Source: Salipiger aestuarii (lineage in GTDB: Bacteria; Pseudomonadota; Alphaproteobacteria; Rhodobacterales; Rhodobacteraceae). Taken from it: DNA of 64,000 nucleotides. The stretch spans positions 62,001-126,000 of the forward strand of contig NZ_QLMG01000003.1 of NCBI RefSeq assembly GCF_003259905.1, in the 5' to 3' direction. Position 1 is the first letter of the stretch. The number at the start of each line of letters is the position of its first letter. This document shows positions 45,436-54,820 of this stretch, one piece after another. The notes beneath the pieces are model-generated. The model was not told the DNA's origin, did no database searches, and saw only the letters and a program-made list of their open reading frames with translations. The translations under genes were made by a program, and so were the position numbers.

Positions 45436-46170
45436 GTTGATGCCGGCCAGCGGACGGCGGCGCGCAAGGGCCCGGCTTTCTTCGCCTATTCAGGCAATTA
45501 CCTGATCGACACGGATCACGGGATCATCATGGATGTCGATGCGACCCGTTCTGTCCGGCAGGCTGAGGTCAGGATTGACGCTTGCGAAGCTGGATCGCAC
45601 GGCAGAACGCTCCGCTGTCCGCGCCGACTGGCCGGTCGCCGAGACGGTCTTTGACTCCGAAGAGTGCTTGGTCGAAATCGTCCTGAGACGGCGAATTCTG
45701 CCCTTCATCCCGGTGATCGACAAGGGTGCGCGCACGGGCGGAACGTTGTCACCTTCCGACTTTACCTGCGAGGAAGAGAATGACTGCGAAGTCTGCCCCA
45801 AAGCTAGGGAGCTGGCGCACAGGCAACGGAATTATCCAGGTCCGGGGCGACTCGCGCCCGAGATGAAACCACGCAGGTATCGCGCTGCGAAAGCCGACTG
45901 TCTGGCTTGTCCATTGAAGGCGCAATGCTGCCAGAACAGCGAAACGCACAGCCTGCAGCGCGGGAAGAACGGATCGTGCGCGACTTCGCCCGAATCTGCA
46001 AAGCGTCTGGCGCCAACGAGACGACCGCGAGGCGGCGCCGGGAGGTCGAGATTCTGCAACGTATCCTTGGGCTCAACCGACTACGGCTGAGGGGGCCATC
46101 AGGAGTGAAGGACGAGTTGATACCCGCCGCCACCGCCCAGGACCTCCGGAAATTGACCAAGCTCTGCCCC
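45436..46170 (+). pseudogene. IS1182-family transposase remnant
   Basis: A decayed DDE transposase readable only by switching frames. Frame 1 has FFAYSGNYLIDTDHG and MDVDATRSVRQAEV. Near 45575 the match moves to frame 2: LDRTAERSAVRADW, FIPVIDKGARTGGTLSPSDF, then RYRAAKADCLACPLKAQCC with its Cys-rich motif. Near 45960 it returns to frame 1 and ends ILGLNRLRLRGPSGVKDELI with ATAQDLRKLTKL. These blocks follow the order of the C-terminal half of IS1182-type transposases. The N-terminal half is missing and part of the KKVEMLFAHLKR segment is lost, so it cannot be functional. Terminal inverted repeats were not found. Confidence 0.85.
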
Positions 46171-46468
46171 ACAACGGCCCCCGCGATGCGGACCGGCTGA
46201 AAAGCCGATCATGCACGCGTCAGGCGTCGAAGGGTCGCTGCGAAAGAATGCGCCGAATTGCTCCCGATCACGATAACCGAGCGTTTTAACAGCATCGGCC
46301 AGAGCCTGCCGTTCGCTCTGGCGCTGCGCCGCGCATCACCATCCCCGCTTGCAGCCAGTCGTTCCCGAGCCTGGGCGGCGCGGCGACAGTGCGCCCGATC
46401 CCATGCACGGCAGGTAAAATGCCGGCGTTGACGGACTGCATCCATTCAGTCCCTCGACCGCTACGAAT
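46171..46468. other. Gap downstream of the IS remnant; nothing recognised
   Basis: About 300 bases between the transposase remnant and the PAS-protein stop, without a convincing frame, hairpin or repeat. Probably the right flank of the decayed element. Confidence 0.4.
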
Positions 46469-47719
46469 CTAGTGCACGGCGCGCAGCATAGCCGTGTTCG
46501 ACTGGATCGTTGTGTTCAAGTCGACGATTCTGGCAAGACGCGCCTCGATCTCGTCCTGACCGGCATCGAGTTGGTCCACGATTCCCGCGAGCGAATCCCC
46601 GGACCCATTGAGCGCCGCGCTTTCGATCTTGCACATCATTCGGGTTGAGCTTAGCCCGGTGACATAACGCTTCATGTCCAGGACGCTTCGTCCAAGGCGC
46701 GTGGCTTCGGTTTCAACAACCTTCAACGCATCGCCGCTGCGGCGGTTGAAATTATCCGCTTCCTTGCGCAGGGTGTCGCGGTCTTCGTGAAGCGCAGCTA
46801 CGTTCGTAGCCAGGCGGATGTCTTCTTCGAAGAGCGTCGACATTTCGCGTTGCAGGGTCGCAGCACAAACAAGGAACTGGCCGCGTTCGATGGTTTCACG
46901 CATACGGACGTAGGTGCTGTCCTTGCCGTCGACAAAGGTGCGGACCCAAGTGGCCATCTCGTCCAGCATGGAACCGTAGTTCACAGAAATCGCGCTGATC
47001 GGCCCGCCGGCGTTTTCCAGTCGCGACGCCAGGATACGCATGTTCATCGGCACCGTGCGGATCGCCTTGATGACCTCCGTCATCTCGTCGGCTTCCTGGC
47101 GGATCTGCGCGATCGTCCGCGTCATCGTCAGAAACCGCTGCTGGCTGGAGTCGAAGCTGATGCCCAGCTTTTTCGCCCGCTCTTCCAGTTCCAGCGACAA
47201 TGCCGCAGACATGAAGGATTCATAGGTATCGAAGCCTTTGTCGGCAAGTGCCGCCAACAGGGCCTCGGCGCTGCGCTGAGCGTTGACGTTGTCGTCGCGC
47301 TCGGCCCGGCGCAGTTCGGTATAAATTTCGGTCACATCGCGAAAAAGCTGCGTATGCGGCTTGATCCGCACCGAAATATAGCCATCGGGAATGGGCCATG
47401 ACACCGCGAGAACCCAGTAATAACGCCCGTCCTTGGCCCGGTTCTTGACATAGGCGGCCACTTCCTTGCCTGCCTTCAACCGATCCCAGAACAGTTGGAA
47501 CACACCTTTGGGCATGTCCGGATGGCGGATGACCTTGTGCGGCGCGCCTTTCAGTTCGTCCCAGTTGAACCCCGAGATACGACGGAAAACGCTGTTGCCT
47601 TCGACGATCACGCCACCCTGATCGGTGCGGGAATAGAACATGCTCGATGCCTCGAAAGGCACCTCTCCGACGCCGGAAGACCGGGTTTGCGAGATGAGCT
47701 GGGAATCGTGTTGTGACAT
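46469..47719 (-). CDS. Soluble PAS-domain protein, Aer-like, without MCP domain
   Basis: A 416-residue protein with an N-terminal PAS domain of the Aer/energy-taxis type: YSRTDQGGVIVEGNSVFRRISG, then KVIRHPDMPKGVFQLFWDRL, AYVKNRAKDGRYYWVLAV and ISVRIKPHTQLF. The remaining 280 residues are predicted helical and coiled-coil rich, with no membrane segment and no conserved methyl-accepting hairpin tip. It may sense redox or oxygen in the cytoplasm and act through an unknown partner. It stands alone, downstream of potC. The ATG after GAGG at 47719 is preferred over an upstream one. Confidence 0.8.
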   Translation of the reverse strand: MSQHDSQLISQTRSSGVGEVPFEASSMFYSRTDQGGVIVEGNSVFRRISGFNWDELKGAPHKVIRHPDMPKGVFQLFWDRLKAGKEVAAYVKNRAKDGRYYWVLAVSWPIPDGYISVRIKPHTQLFRDVTEIYTELRRAERDDNVNAQRSAEALLAALADKGFDTYESFMSAALSLELEERAKKLGISFDSSQQRFLTMTRTIAQIRQEADEMTEVIKAIRTVPMNMRILASRLENAGGPISAISVNYGSMLDEMATWVRTFVDGKDSTYVRMRETIERGQFLVCAATLQREMSTLFEEDIRLATNVAALHEDRDTLRKEADNFNRRSGDALKVVETEATRLGRSVLDMKRYVTGLSSTRMMCKIESAALNGSGDSLAGIVDQLDAGQDEIEARLARIVDLNTTIQSNTAMLRAVH

Positions 47720-47785
47720 CGGGGCCTCGTGCAATCAGAGCGGCGTTCACCCCGGACAATGCCTTCGGCACCCTTTCCAAATGCT

Positions 47786-47815
47786 GAACGCGGGCAGAGA
47801 TTTCCGCCCGCGTTC
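47786..47815 (-). terminator. Hairpin between potC and the PAS gene
   Basis: GAACGCGGGC pairs perfectly with GCCCGCGTTC around a 10-nt loop. It lies 39 nt downstream of potC. No T run follows, so termination may be weak or factor-assisted. Confidence 0.5.
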
Positions 47816-47853
47816 GAAAGTTGTCGGCAATGCCGGGACCGAAGCCGCCGCAA

Positions 47854-49044
47854 TCAGCTCGGGCTTAGTCCGCGCAGCCGCTCAGACCGGCGGCGCAGCA
47901 GTTCCACCGTGGCAAGCAGCATGATCGAGATGCCCACGAGAATCGTCGCGGCGGCAAGGATCGTCGGCGAGATCTGTTCGCGCAGGCCGGTAAACATCTG
48001 CCAGGGCAGCGTCTGCAATTCGGCCGAGCCGATGAACAACACCACGACCACCTCGTCAAAGGACGTGATAAACGCAAACAGCCCGCCCGAAATCACGCCC
48101 GGCAGGATCAGCGGCATCTGCACCCTGAAGAAGGTGGTCACAGGGTCCGCGCCCATGTTCGCCGCCGCCCGCGTCAGCGACCGGTCAAAGCCCACGAGCG
48201 TCGCGGTCACGGTGATGATGACAAAGGGAATGCCCAGCACCGCATGCGCCAGAACGACGCCCCAGTAGGTGCCCACGATGCCGATCTTGGAATAGAAGAA
48301 ATACATACCCGTGGCCGAAATGATCAGCGGCACAATCATCGGCGAAATCAGGATCGCCATGATCGCGCGTTTGCCCGGAACGTGGCTTTGCGACAGGCCG
48401 ATGGCCGCCAGCGTGCCCAGAGACACCGAAATCACCGTCGCCACGGGTGCGATCATCAACGAATTCCGGACCGCACTAGTCCATTCGGAATTCGTCAGGA
48501 AATCGCGGTAATGCTTCAGCGAATACCCCGCGGGATCGAAGCTCAGCATTTCGGGGGTGAAGGTGAAGAAATTCTCGGCGTTGAAACTGAGCGGCATGAC
48601 CACCAGGATCGGAGTGATCAGAAAGACAAAGATCGCGCCGCAAATCACCCGAAACGTATAGTGCCACAACACCTGACCTGACGTCAGATAAGGCACCAGC
48701 GCGCGGCGGTAGCGGCCAAAGCCGATCCAGTAGGTGAACCAGCCAAAGAACCAGCCGAACAGCGCGCCCATGACCAGACCGGGCTTGCCCCCCAGCAAGA
48801 ACCCGACAATGGCGAACAGCACGATCACGCCCCAGCGCGCGGGTTTCTCATGGCGCTCGCCCAGCAGCCTGACCAGCACAAAGGCGATGCCCGCCATGAC
48901 GATGGCCCCGGCCACGATGCCAAGCGGCGAAGACCCGTTGGCCGCCCCGACAAAGATCCCGGCAAAGGCGCCGGCGGCGGCAAGAACCCCAAGGGTGAAG
49001 CCCAGCGGCTTTTCGCTCTCGGGTGTCAGGATGACGTCGTTCAT
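47854..49044 (-). CDS. potC: PotC-like ABC permease with extra N-terminal membrane segments
   Basis: Second permease of a polyamine-type (PotABCD family) ABC importer. The core (about residues 130-390) has TM segments and the EAA loop RAAANMGADPVTTFFRVQMPLILP. The preceding 125 residues add about four hydrophobic segments (for example AGAFAGIFVGAANG and VIVLFAIVGFLLGG), making the protein 396 residues against about 260-290 for ordinary PotC. It follows potB by 5 nt. The substrate cannot be fixed from sequence; putrescine, spermidine or a related amine or amino compound are possible. Confidence 0.83.
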   Translation of the reverse strand: MNDVILTPESEKPLGFTLGVLAAAGAFAGIFVGAANGSSPLGIVAGAIVMAGIAFVLVRLLGERHEKPARWGVIVLFAIVGFLLGGKPGLVMGALFGWFFGWFTYWIGFGRYRRALVPYLTSGQVLWHYTFRVICGAIFVFLITPILVVMPLSFNAENFFTFTPEMLSFDPAGYSLKHYRDFLTNSEWTSAVRNSLMIAPVATVISVSLGTLAAIGLSQSHVPGKRAIMAILISPMIVPLIISATGMYFFYSKIGIVGTYWGVVLAHAVLGIPFVIITVTATLVGFDRSLTRAAANMGADPVTTFFRVQMPLILPGVISGGLFAFITSFDEVVVVLFIGSAELQTLPWQMFTGLREQISPTILAAATILVGISIMLLATVELLRRRSERLRGLSPS

Positions 49045-49049
49045 ATCCG

Positions 49050-50693
49050 TTACCCCAATTTCACGTTGTCGATGCCCACGATACGGTCGTAGGCCCAGTA
49101 GAGAATAAGAACCACCGCAAGCAGGATCGTCCCGAGCGCAGCCGCGAGGCCCCAGTTGAGCGAGCTTGAAATGTGGTAGGCGATGCGGTTCGAAATGAAC
49201 GTCCCGGTGGTGCCGCCGACGATCTCGGGCGTGATGTAATAGCCGATCGACAGGATGAACACGAGGATCGACCCAGCCCCGATGCCCGGAATGGATTGCG
49301 GGAAATACACCCGCCAGAAGGTCGTCCAGTCGGTCGCCCCCAGCGATTTCGCCGCCCGCACATAGGTGTGCGGGATGGTCGACATCACCGAATACATCGG
49401 CAGGATCATGAACGGCAGCAGGATATGCGTCATTGCCACGATCGTGCCGAACTGGTTGTTGATCATCGCAAGGCGCGAGTCATCCGCCACCAGACCCAGC
49501 CAGACCAGCACGTCGTTGATGACGCCCTGCTGTTGCAGCATCACCTTCCATGCGCTGGTGCGCACCAGAAGCGATGTCCAGAACGGCAAGAGCACCAGGA
49601 TCATCAGCAGGTTGGCCTTGCGCGCTGGCAGGTTCGCCAGAATATAGGCCACCGGATAGGCCAGCAGGATGCAGCTGCAGGTGATGACCATCGACATGAA
49701 GATCGTACGCTTGAACAGCAGCATGTAGATGCGCTGGTTGTCGGGGCGCATTTCCACGCCCTCGGGCGTCAGCTGCATGTCGACCGAATTCAGGAAATAG
49801 CCCGGAGTCATTTCGGGGGAATACAGTTTTATGGTGCGCCAGATCTCGGGGTCGGCCCAGTCCTCGTCGATGTCCTCGAAACCCCGGGCAAAGCTGACCG
49901 TCTCGAAATCGGGGCTGTCGACCAGCGCATCCGCCGCCACAAGCATGTCGGCGCGCGGGCCGCTGTAGCCCGACAGATCGCCAGCGGCGAGATCTTCGTA
50001 CAGTGCGGTGTGGACCGCCGACCAGGGTTCTTCGTCGAGCGGGCTCTTGTTGTCTTCGTCCTGGAGATACAGCGCAAAGGCCTCGTATTGCTCGGCGGTC
50101 CGGGGCAACAGATCCGCGATACCGTCGCGCAGGATAAATTCGGGCTGGCGCGCGCCCTTTGTCCAGGCGGCCTGTTCGGACAACCACTCGGGGTCGCCCA
50201 TCAGCTCGGCCCAGGGCATGGCTTCGTCCCAACCCTCGTCGAGATCCTCGAACTGGTCCTGATAGACCTCTCCGATGTCATCAAGCCCGCGGCCCGATTT
50301 GCGGAACAGCGACGAGGCGCCGGTCTGTTCGTAGTTCAGGCGCGTGCCGAGACGCGTGTGCAGCTTGCGCTCGGCGGCGATATACAGATCGAAATACGCC
50401 GCCTCAAAGGCGGTTTCGGGCGGCATGCCCTGCCCGTCCCAATCCGCCAGCACGGCGGTCGTGCGCGGCATGGTATCGGAAACGATGTCGTTCTCGACCG
50501 AGCGAAACAGCATGTCCGCGATCGGGGCGATGAAAGTGACGAGCACAAAAAGCAGCAGCGGCGCGATCAGCATCAGCGCGCGCATCTTCTGCATGCGCAG
50601 GGCACGCGCCAGGCTTTTCTTGAGAGGCGTTCCGTCGGCGGCCATCATGGGCCCGGCAGAGCCCTCTGTGGCGTCCCCTTTGGCGTCGGTCAT
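49050..50693 (-). CDS. potB: PotB-like ABC permease with large extracytoplasmic insert
   Basis: First permease of the importer. The 547-residue protein is far longer than usual PotB (about 280-310). After an N-terminal membrane segment (LMLIAPLLLFVLVTFIAPI, about residues 40-58) there is an insert of about 260 acidic residues before the next segment near residue 320. The C-terminal part is a normal permease with RTSAWKVML and the EAA loop RAAKSLGATDWTTFWRVYFPQ. The start MTDAKGDATEG follows GGGGAT; an upstream in-frame start would add 20 residues. Confidence 0.85.
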   Translation of the reverse strand: MTDAKGDATEGSAGPMMAADGTPLKKSLARALRMQKMRALMLIAPLLLFVLVTFIAPIADMLFRSVENDIVSDTMPRTTAVLADWDGQGMPPETAFEAAYFDLYIAAERKLHTRLGTRLNYEQTGASSLFRKSGRGLDDIGEVYQDQFEDLDEGWDEAMPWAELMGDPEWLSEQAAWTKGARQPEFILRDGIADLLPRTAEQYEAFALYLQDEDNKSPLDEEPWSAVHTALYEDLAAGDLSGYSGPRADMLVAADALVDSPDFETVSFARGFEDIDEDWADPEIWRTIKLYSPEMTPGYFLNSVDMQLTPEGVEMRPDNQRIYMLLFKRTIFMSMVITCSCILLAYPVAYILANLPARKANLLMILVLLPFWTSLLVRTSAWKVMLQQQGVINDVLVWLGLVADDSRLAMINNQFGTIVAMTHILLPFMILPMYSVMSTIPHTYVRAAKSLGATDWTTFWRVYFPQSIPGIGAGSILVFILSIGYYITPEIVGGTTGTFISNRIAYHISSSLNWGLAAALGTILLAVVLILYWAYDRIVGIDNVKLG

Positions 50694-50768
50694 ATCATCC
50701 CCGTGGATTTGTTTGTATAGCGCGATCTCTGACGGATCGTCTGCGCGGGGCACCCGCCCCGAAATGGC

Positions 50769-50794
50769 GCGGCGCGGGCCGAAACCCGCGCCGC
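50769..50794 (-). terminator. Intercistronic hairpin between potD and potB
   Basis: GCGGCGCGGG pairs with CCCGCGCCGC around a 6-nt loop, 8 nt after the potD stop on the minus strand and not followed by a T run. It probably protects the potD message or attenuates read-through, so that the binding protein is made in excess. Confidence 0.55.
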
Positions 50795-50801
50795 CCTGAT
50801 T

Positions 50802-51908
50802 TTACTGAGCCAGCCAGGCCTGGAATTTCGCGTCGATGTCGTCACGATAATCTGCCCAGAACTCGTAGTTATAAAGCAGCGTGTTGGACGCATTCCTGGG
50901 ATCGGTCGGCATGTGCGGCGCCATGGCGATACCAAGCTCGGCGTGTTCGCCAACCAGCGGCGCCGAGGATTCGCGTGCCGGTCCGTACGAGATGTACGCG
51001 GCCTGGTCCGCAAGGCGCTGGGTGTCGGTGGCGAAGTAGAGGAAATCCTTGACGCGGGCGAGCGCCTCGTCCGACAGGCCGGTCGGAATGATCCAGCCGT
51101 CAAGGTCGAACACCTGCATGTCCCACAGCATGCCCACGGGCTGGTCCTGCTCTTCGATGACCGAGAACAGGCGACCGTTGTAGGTCGAGCCCATCACGAC
51201 TTCGCCGTCGGCCAGCAGTTGGGGCGTATCGGCACCGGCGGACCACCACACAACCTGGTCCTTGATGGTGTCCAGCTTGGCAAGCGCCTGATCCTGGCCC
51301 TCGGGGGTTTCCAGCACGTCGTAGATCTCGGCCTTGGCGACGCCGTCGCAATACAGAGCCCATTCCATGTTGTTGATCGGGCGCTTTTCCAGCGAACGCT
51401 TGCCCGGATAGGTGTCCAGATCGAACAGGGCGCAGATCTCGGTCGGGGGCGTGTCGCCCACCAGGTCGGTGCGATAGCCCACGGTGGTCGAATAGACGAT
51501 CTGCGGGATATAGCAGTCCGACACGATCAGATCGCCGAAATCGTCCGACGCCTTGGTGCCGTCGGGCGCGGCGGCCAGCAGTTCGTCGGGGTCGTATTCC
51601 ATGGCGAGACCTTCATCGCACAGACGGATGGCATCCGACGCAACGACATCGACGAGATCCCAGGTGATGTTGCCGGCCTCGTTCATGGCGCGCAGCTTGG
51701 CCACGGCCTCATTCGAGGATTCATCCCACGAGATGGTCACATCGGGGTGCATCTCGGCATAGGGCTGGGCATAGGCCTTGTCCTGGCTCGCCTGATAAGC
51801 GCCGCCCCAGGAGACGAGCGTCATGCTGTCGGCCATGTCCTGTGCGGCCACCGCGCCAGCGGCGACGGTCAGTGCCGTCGTGGCCAGGAGGGTCTTGGTC
51901 AGTTTCAT
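50802..51908 (-). CDS. potD: PotD-like extracellular solute-binding protein
   Basis: Periplasmic binding protein of the importer. The 368-residue precursor has a Sec signal peptide (cleavage near AVAA then QDM) and a strong AGGGAGC ribosome site. The mature part starts MTLVSWGGAYQASQDKAY and contains the ABC cluster D pattern WDLVDVVASDAIRLCDEG, CYIPQIVYSTTVGYR, and VVWWSAGADTPQLLADGEVVMG. This resembles the spermidine/putrescine PotD/PotF group; the exact ligand is uncertain. Confidence 0.87.
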   Translation of the reverse strand: MKLTKTLLATTALTVAAGAVAAQDMADSMTLVSWGGAYQASQDKAYAQPYAEMHPDVTISWDESSNEAVAKLRAMNEAGNITWDLVDVVASDAIRLCDEGLAMEYDPDELLAAAPDGTKASDDFGDLIVSDCYIPQIVYSTTVGYRTDLVGDTPPTEICALFDLDTYPGKRSLEKRPINNMEWALYCDGVAKAEIYDVLETPEGQDQALAKLDTIKDQVVWWSAGADTPQLLADGEVVMGSTYNGRLFSVIEEQDQPVGMLWDMQVFDLDGWIIPTGLSDEALARVKDFLYFATDTQRLADQAAYISYGPARESSAPLVGEHAELGIAMAPHMPTDPRNASNTLLYNYEFWADYRDDIDAKFQAWLAQ

Positions 51909-52028
51909 TGGGTGCTCCCTGGTGTTGTACCCGTTTGGTCGATGAAGCCGCGCCACGGGTCACGGTCGCGGCTTCGGTTGCGGAACGGGCGCGGCGCCAT
52001 GCGCCTCCGCCTGCCCCGTATGCGTGTG

Positions 52029-53129
52029 TCAGTCGGCGTCGAGCGCGCGGCAATCTTCGGGCAGCCAGCCGATGGCCACCTCCTGCCCCGGCGTCAGGCG
52101 TTCCTGATCGGCGCGGTTGCGCGTCTTGATGACGAAATCGCGGTTGCCGGCCACTTCCAGCCGGGTGCGGAAGATGTCGCCCATGTAAACGAATTCCAGC
52201 ACCCTGGCCTTGAGCGTATGGGCCGTGTCGCCCAGCTCGGGGTTCACCTCGACACGCTCGGGGCGGATCGAGACCCGCGTCCGTTCGCCCGGTTGCGTCA
52301 CGTTGACGGGCTTGGCGTCGATCACCTCGCCATTGGCAAGCTGTACGGTGCAGCGGTCGCCCTGGATTTGCTGGACGGTGCCTTCCAGCGTGTTGTTCTC
52401 GCCGATGAACTGGGCGACAAAGCTGTTCTGCGGCGCCTCGTACAGCTCATCGGGCGGCGCAAGCTGCTGGATGCGGCCGTCGTTGAACACCGCGACCCGG
52501 TCGGACATGGTCAGCGCCTCGGTCTGGTCGTGCGTGACATAGACCGTTGTGATGCCAAGGCTGTGCGCCAGGTTGGTGATCTCGAACTGCATCTTTTCGC
52601 GCAACTGCTTGTCGAGCGCGCCAAGCGGTTCGTCCATCAGCACCAGTTCGGGTTCGAACACCAGCGCGCGCGCCAGCGCGATCCGCTGCTGCTGCCCCCC
52701 TGAAAGCTGGCCGGGACGGCGTCCGCCGAAATCGCCCATCTCGACCATGTCGAGCGCGCGCTTCACCTTGGCCTCGCGGTCGGACTTGCCGATCTTTCGG
52801 ACCTCAAGCGGAAAGGCAAGGTTTTCGGCCACGGTCATGTGGGGGAAAAGCGCATAGTTCTGAAAAACCATGCCGATGCCGCGCTTGTGGGGCGGAATGT
52901 TGTTGATGCTGACGCCATCCAGCTTGATTTCGCCGTGGGTGGCGGTTTCGAACCCCGCGAGCATCATCAGACAGGTGGTCTTGCCCGACCCGGACGGCCC
53001 GAGCATCGTGAGAAACTCGCCCTTGGGCAGGCTGAGATTCAGGTCCTTGACCACAAGGCTTTCGCCGTCATAGCTTTTCTGAACCCGTTCGAATGCGACG
53101 AAAGCGTCGCTTGCTCCGGTGTCTGGCAA
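52029..53129 (-). CDS. potA: PotA-like ABC transporter ATP-binding protein
   Basis: ATPase of the polyamine-type importer and first gene of the potADBC operon. The 366-residue protein has Walker [14 protein letters not shown], signature [15 protein letters not shown], Walker [16 protein letters not shown], and a C-terminal TOBE domain (from about residue 285, with [14 protein letters not shown]). The start is a TTG with GGGGAG seven bases upstream; no ATG is available nearby in frame. Confidence 0.9.
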   Translation of the reverse strand: MPDTGASDAFVAFERVQKSYDGESLVVKDLNLSLPKGEFLTMLGPSGSGKTTCLMMLAGFETATHGEIKLDGVSINNIPPHKRGIGMVFQNYALFPHMTVAENLAFPLEVRKIGKSDREAKVKRALDMVEMGDFGGRRPGQLSGGQQQRIALARALVFEPELVLMDEPLGALDKQLREKMQFEITNLAHSLGITTVYVTHDQTEALTMSDRVAVFNDGRIQQLAPPDELYEAPQNSFVAQFIGENNTLEGTVQQIQGDRCTVQLANGEVIDAKPVNVTQPGERTRVSIRPERVEVNPELGDTAHTLKARVLEFVYMGDIFRTRLEVAGNRDFVIKTRNRADQERLTPGQEVAIGWLPEDCRALDAD

Positions 53130-53605
53130 ATCCGGCTCCCCGTTGATGTCTCGCGAATTTTCTTCGCTGTCTTATTGCCAAACTAAACCGCTTTGGCCCC
53201 CGTGTTGCAACCGCATAGACGCGTCGCCGCCCGGCTTGGGCGAAACACGGGAAGTTCCCTGTCGAAAGCGACGCTTTACAGGCGAATACGCCATGAAATC
53301 CCCGTCATTCAGGCCATTCGACCAGCGGTGCCGTGCCCCCGGCGGGACCTGCACACAGCATCCACCGGCGCCTCAAGGCGCAGAATCGTTCGAATCCTTG
53401 CATTCGAAGGGCGCCGGGCGCACAATTTGTCAGCAGGTGAGACCTATTTGGACAGCCGGCCCCGCCTGCGCCCCTCAGCGACCCCCCATGTCGCTTTCAG
53501 ACAGACCATATGGCTGGAAATTCGATAGCCCCCATCACAGCCCCCGACAATTGGCGCCTTGCCCGAGTCGCCCGCGCCCGTTTCGCCCGCATCACAGGAC
53601 CCGCC
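53130..53605. other. Divergent region between potA and argE
   Basis: About 475 bases without a convincing gene. It must hold the potA and argE promoters. TTCGAA occurs twice at 53389-53407, separated by 7 nt. The argE frame stays open upstream to 53510, but that extension lacks the family's start. No riboswitch or RNA gene was recognised. Confidence 0.45.
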
Positions 53606-54760
53606 ATGCTAGACAAGACCGAGGCCATTCTCGCCGATCTGATCGCTTTTCCGACCGTGTCGACCGACAGCAATCTCGACATGATGCACTGGATGGCAGA
53701 GCGGCTGGAACATCTTGGTGCCAAGGTCGAACTGTTTGCCGACGACACCGGTGCCAAGGCCAACATGTTCGCGACGATCGGGCCGGACGTGCCCGGTGGC
53801 GTGGTGCTGTCGGGGCATTCCGACGTGGTGCCGGTGACTGACCAGGTCTGGCATTCCAACCCGTTCCAGATGACCGAAAAGAACGATCTGCTGCATGGCC
53901 GCGGCAGCTGCGACATGAAGGGGTTCATCGCGGCGACGCTCGCCATGGCCGAGCCGCTGTCGCAGGCCACGCTGAAGCGTCCGGTGCACCTGTGCTTTAC
54001 CCATGACGAGGAAATCGGCTGCATGGGCGCGCGCGCGCTGGTGCCCGAGCTCAAACGCCTGGGCAAGGTCCCCCGCATGGCCATCGTCGGCGAGCCGACC
54101 GAGATGCGCATCATCGAGGGCCACAAGGGCTGTTGCGAATACACCTGCCGCTTTCACGGGCTGGAAGGGCACGGATCCGCTCCCGATCTTGGCGTCAACG
54201 CGGTGGAATACGCCGTACGCTACGTCACGCGCCTGATGGCTCTCGCCGAGGCGCTGAAATCCCGCGCGCCGGCGGGGTCGCGGTTCGATCCGGCCTGGAC
54301 CACCGTCAACCTCGGGCGGCTCTACGGCGGTGTGGCGCATAACGTCATTCCGGGCTTTGCCGAGGTCGACTGGGAAATGCGCCCCGTGCAGCCGGGCGAC
54401 GCGGAATTCGTCAAGGACGCGCTGAGCGCCTATGTCGAAACCGACCTGCTGCCGGCAATGCGACGGGTTTACCCGGACGCCCGCATCGACACCCAGGTCA
54501 TTGGCGAGGTCGCCGGGCTGGAACCCCTTGCCGACAACGCCGCGCGCGATCTGGTGGCGCAGCTGACCGGCAACAACGCCTGCGACGTGGTGCCCTTTGG
54601 CACCGAAGCGGGGCTGTTTCAGGAAATGGGCATGTCGGTGGTGGTCTGCGGCCCCGGCTCGATCGCGCAGGCACACAAGCCTAACGAATTCGTCGCCCGC
54701 AGCGAGCTTGCCGCCTGCCTCGATATGCTGACCGGCATCGCCCGCAGCGTCGCGGCGTAG
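53606..54760 (+). CDS. argE: Acetylornithine deacetylase
   Basis: A zinc-dependent M20 peptidase-family enzyme that removes acetate from N-acetylornithine in arginine synthesis. The 384-residue protein, from the ATG giving MLDKTEAILADLIAFPTVST, has the metal-site motifs SGHSDVVPV, GRGSCDMKGF and HDEEIGCMGA, GEPTEMRIIEGHKG, and a C-terminal GTEAGLFQEMG. AGGAC lies before the start. Other M20 deacylases cannot be fully excluded, but the whole-length pattern fits ArgE. Confidence 0.88.
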   Translation: MLDKTEAILADLIAFPTVSTDSNLDMMHWMAERLEHLGAKVELFADDTGAKANMFATIGPDVPGGVVLSGHSDVVPVTDQVWHSNPFQMTEKNDLLHGRGSCDMKGFIAATLAMAEPLSQATLKRPVHLCFTHDEEIGCMGARALVPELKRLGKVPRMAIVGEPTEMRIIEGHKGCCEYTCRFHGLEGHGSAPDLGVNAVEYAVRYVTRLMALAEALKSRAPAGSRFDPAWTTVNLGRLYGGVAHNVIPGFAEVDWEMRPVQPGDAEFVKDALSAYVETDLLPAMRRVYPDARIDTQVIGEVAGLEPLADNAARDLVAQLTGNNACDVVPFGTEAGLFQEMGMSVVVCGPGSIAQAHKPNEFVARSELAACLDMLTGIARSVAA

Positions 54761-54820
54761 TCGCCGCGCCATACGATGCGGCGTAGTCGCCGCGCCATAC
54801 GATGCGGCGCGGTCGCTGCG
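54752..54820. repeat. 26-bp tandem repeat at the argE 3' end
   Basis: The unit starting GCGGCGTAGTCGCCGCGCC occurs at 54752-54777 and again at 54778-54803, followed by a partial third copy to about 54820. The first unit includes the argE stop codon. Likely replication slippage. Confidence 0.85.
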
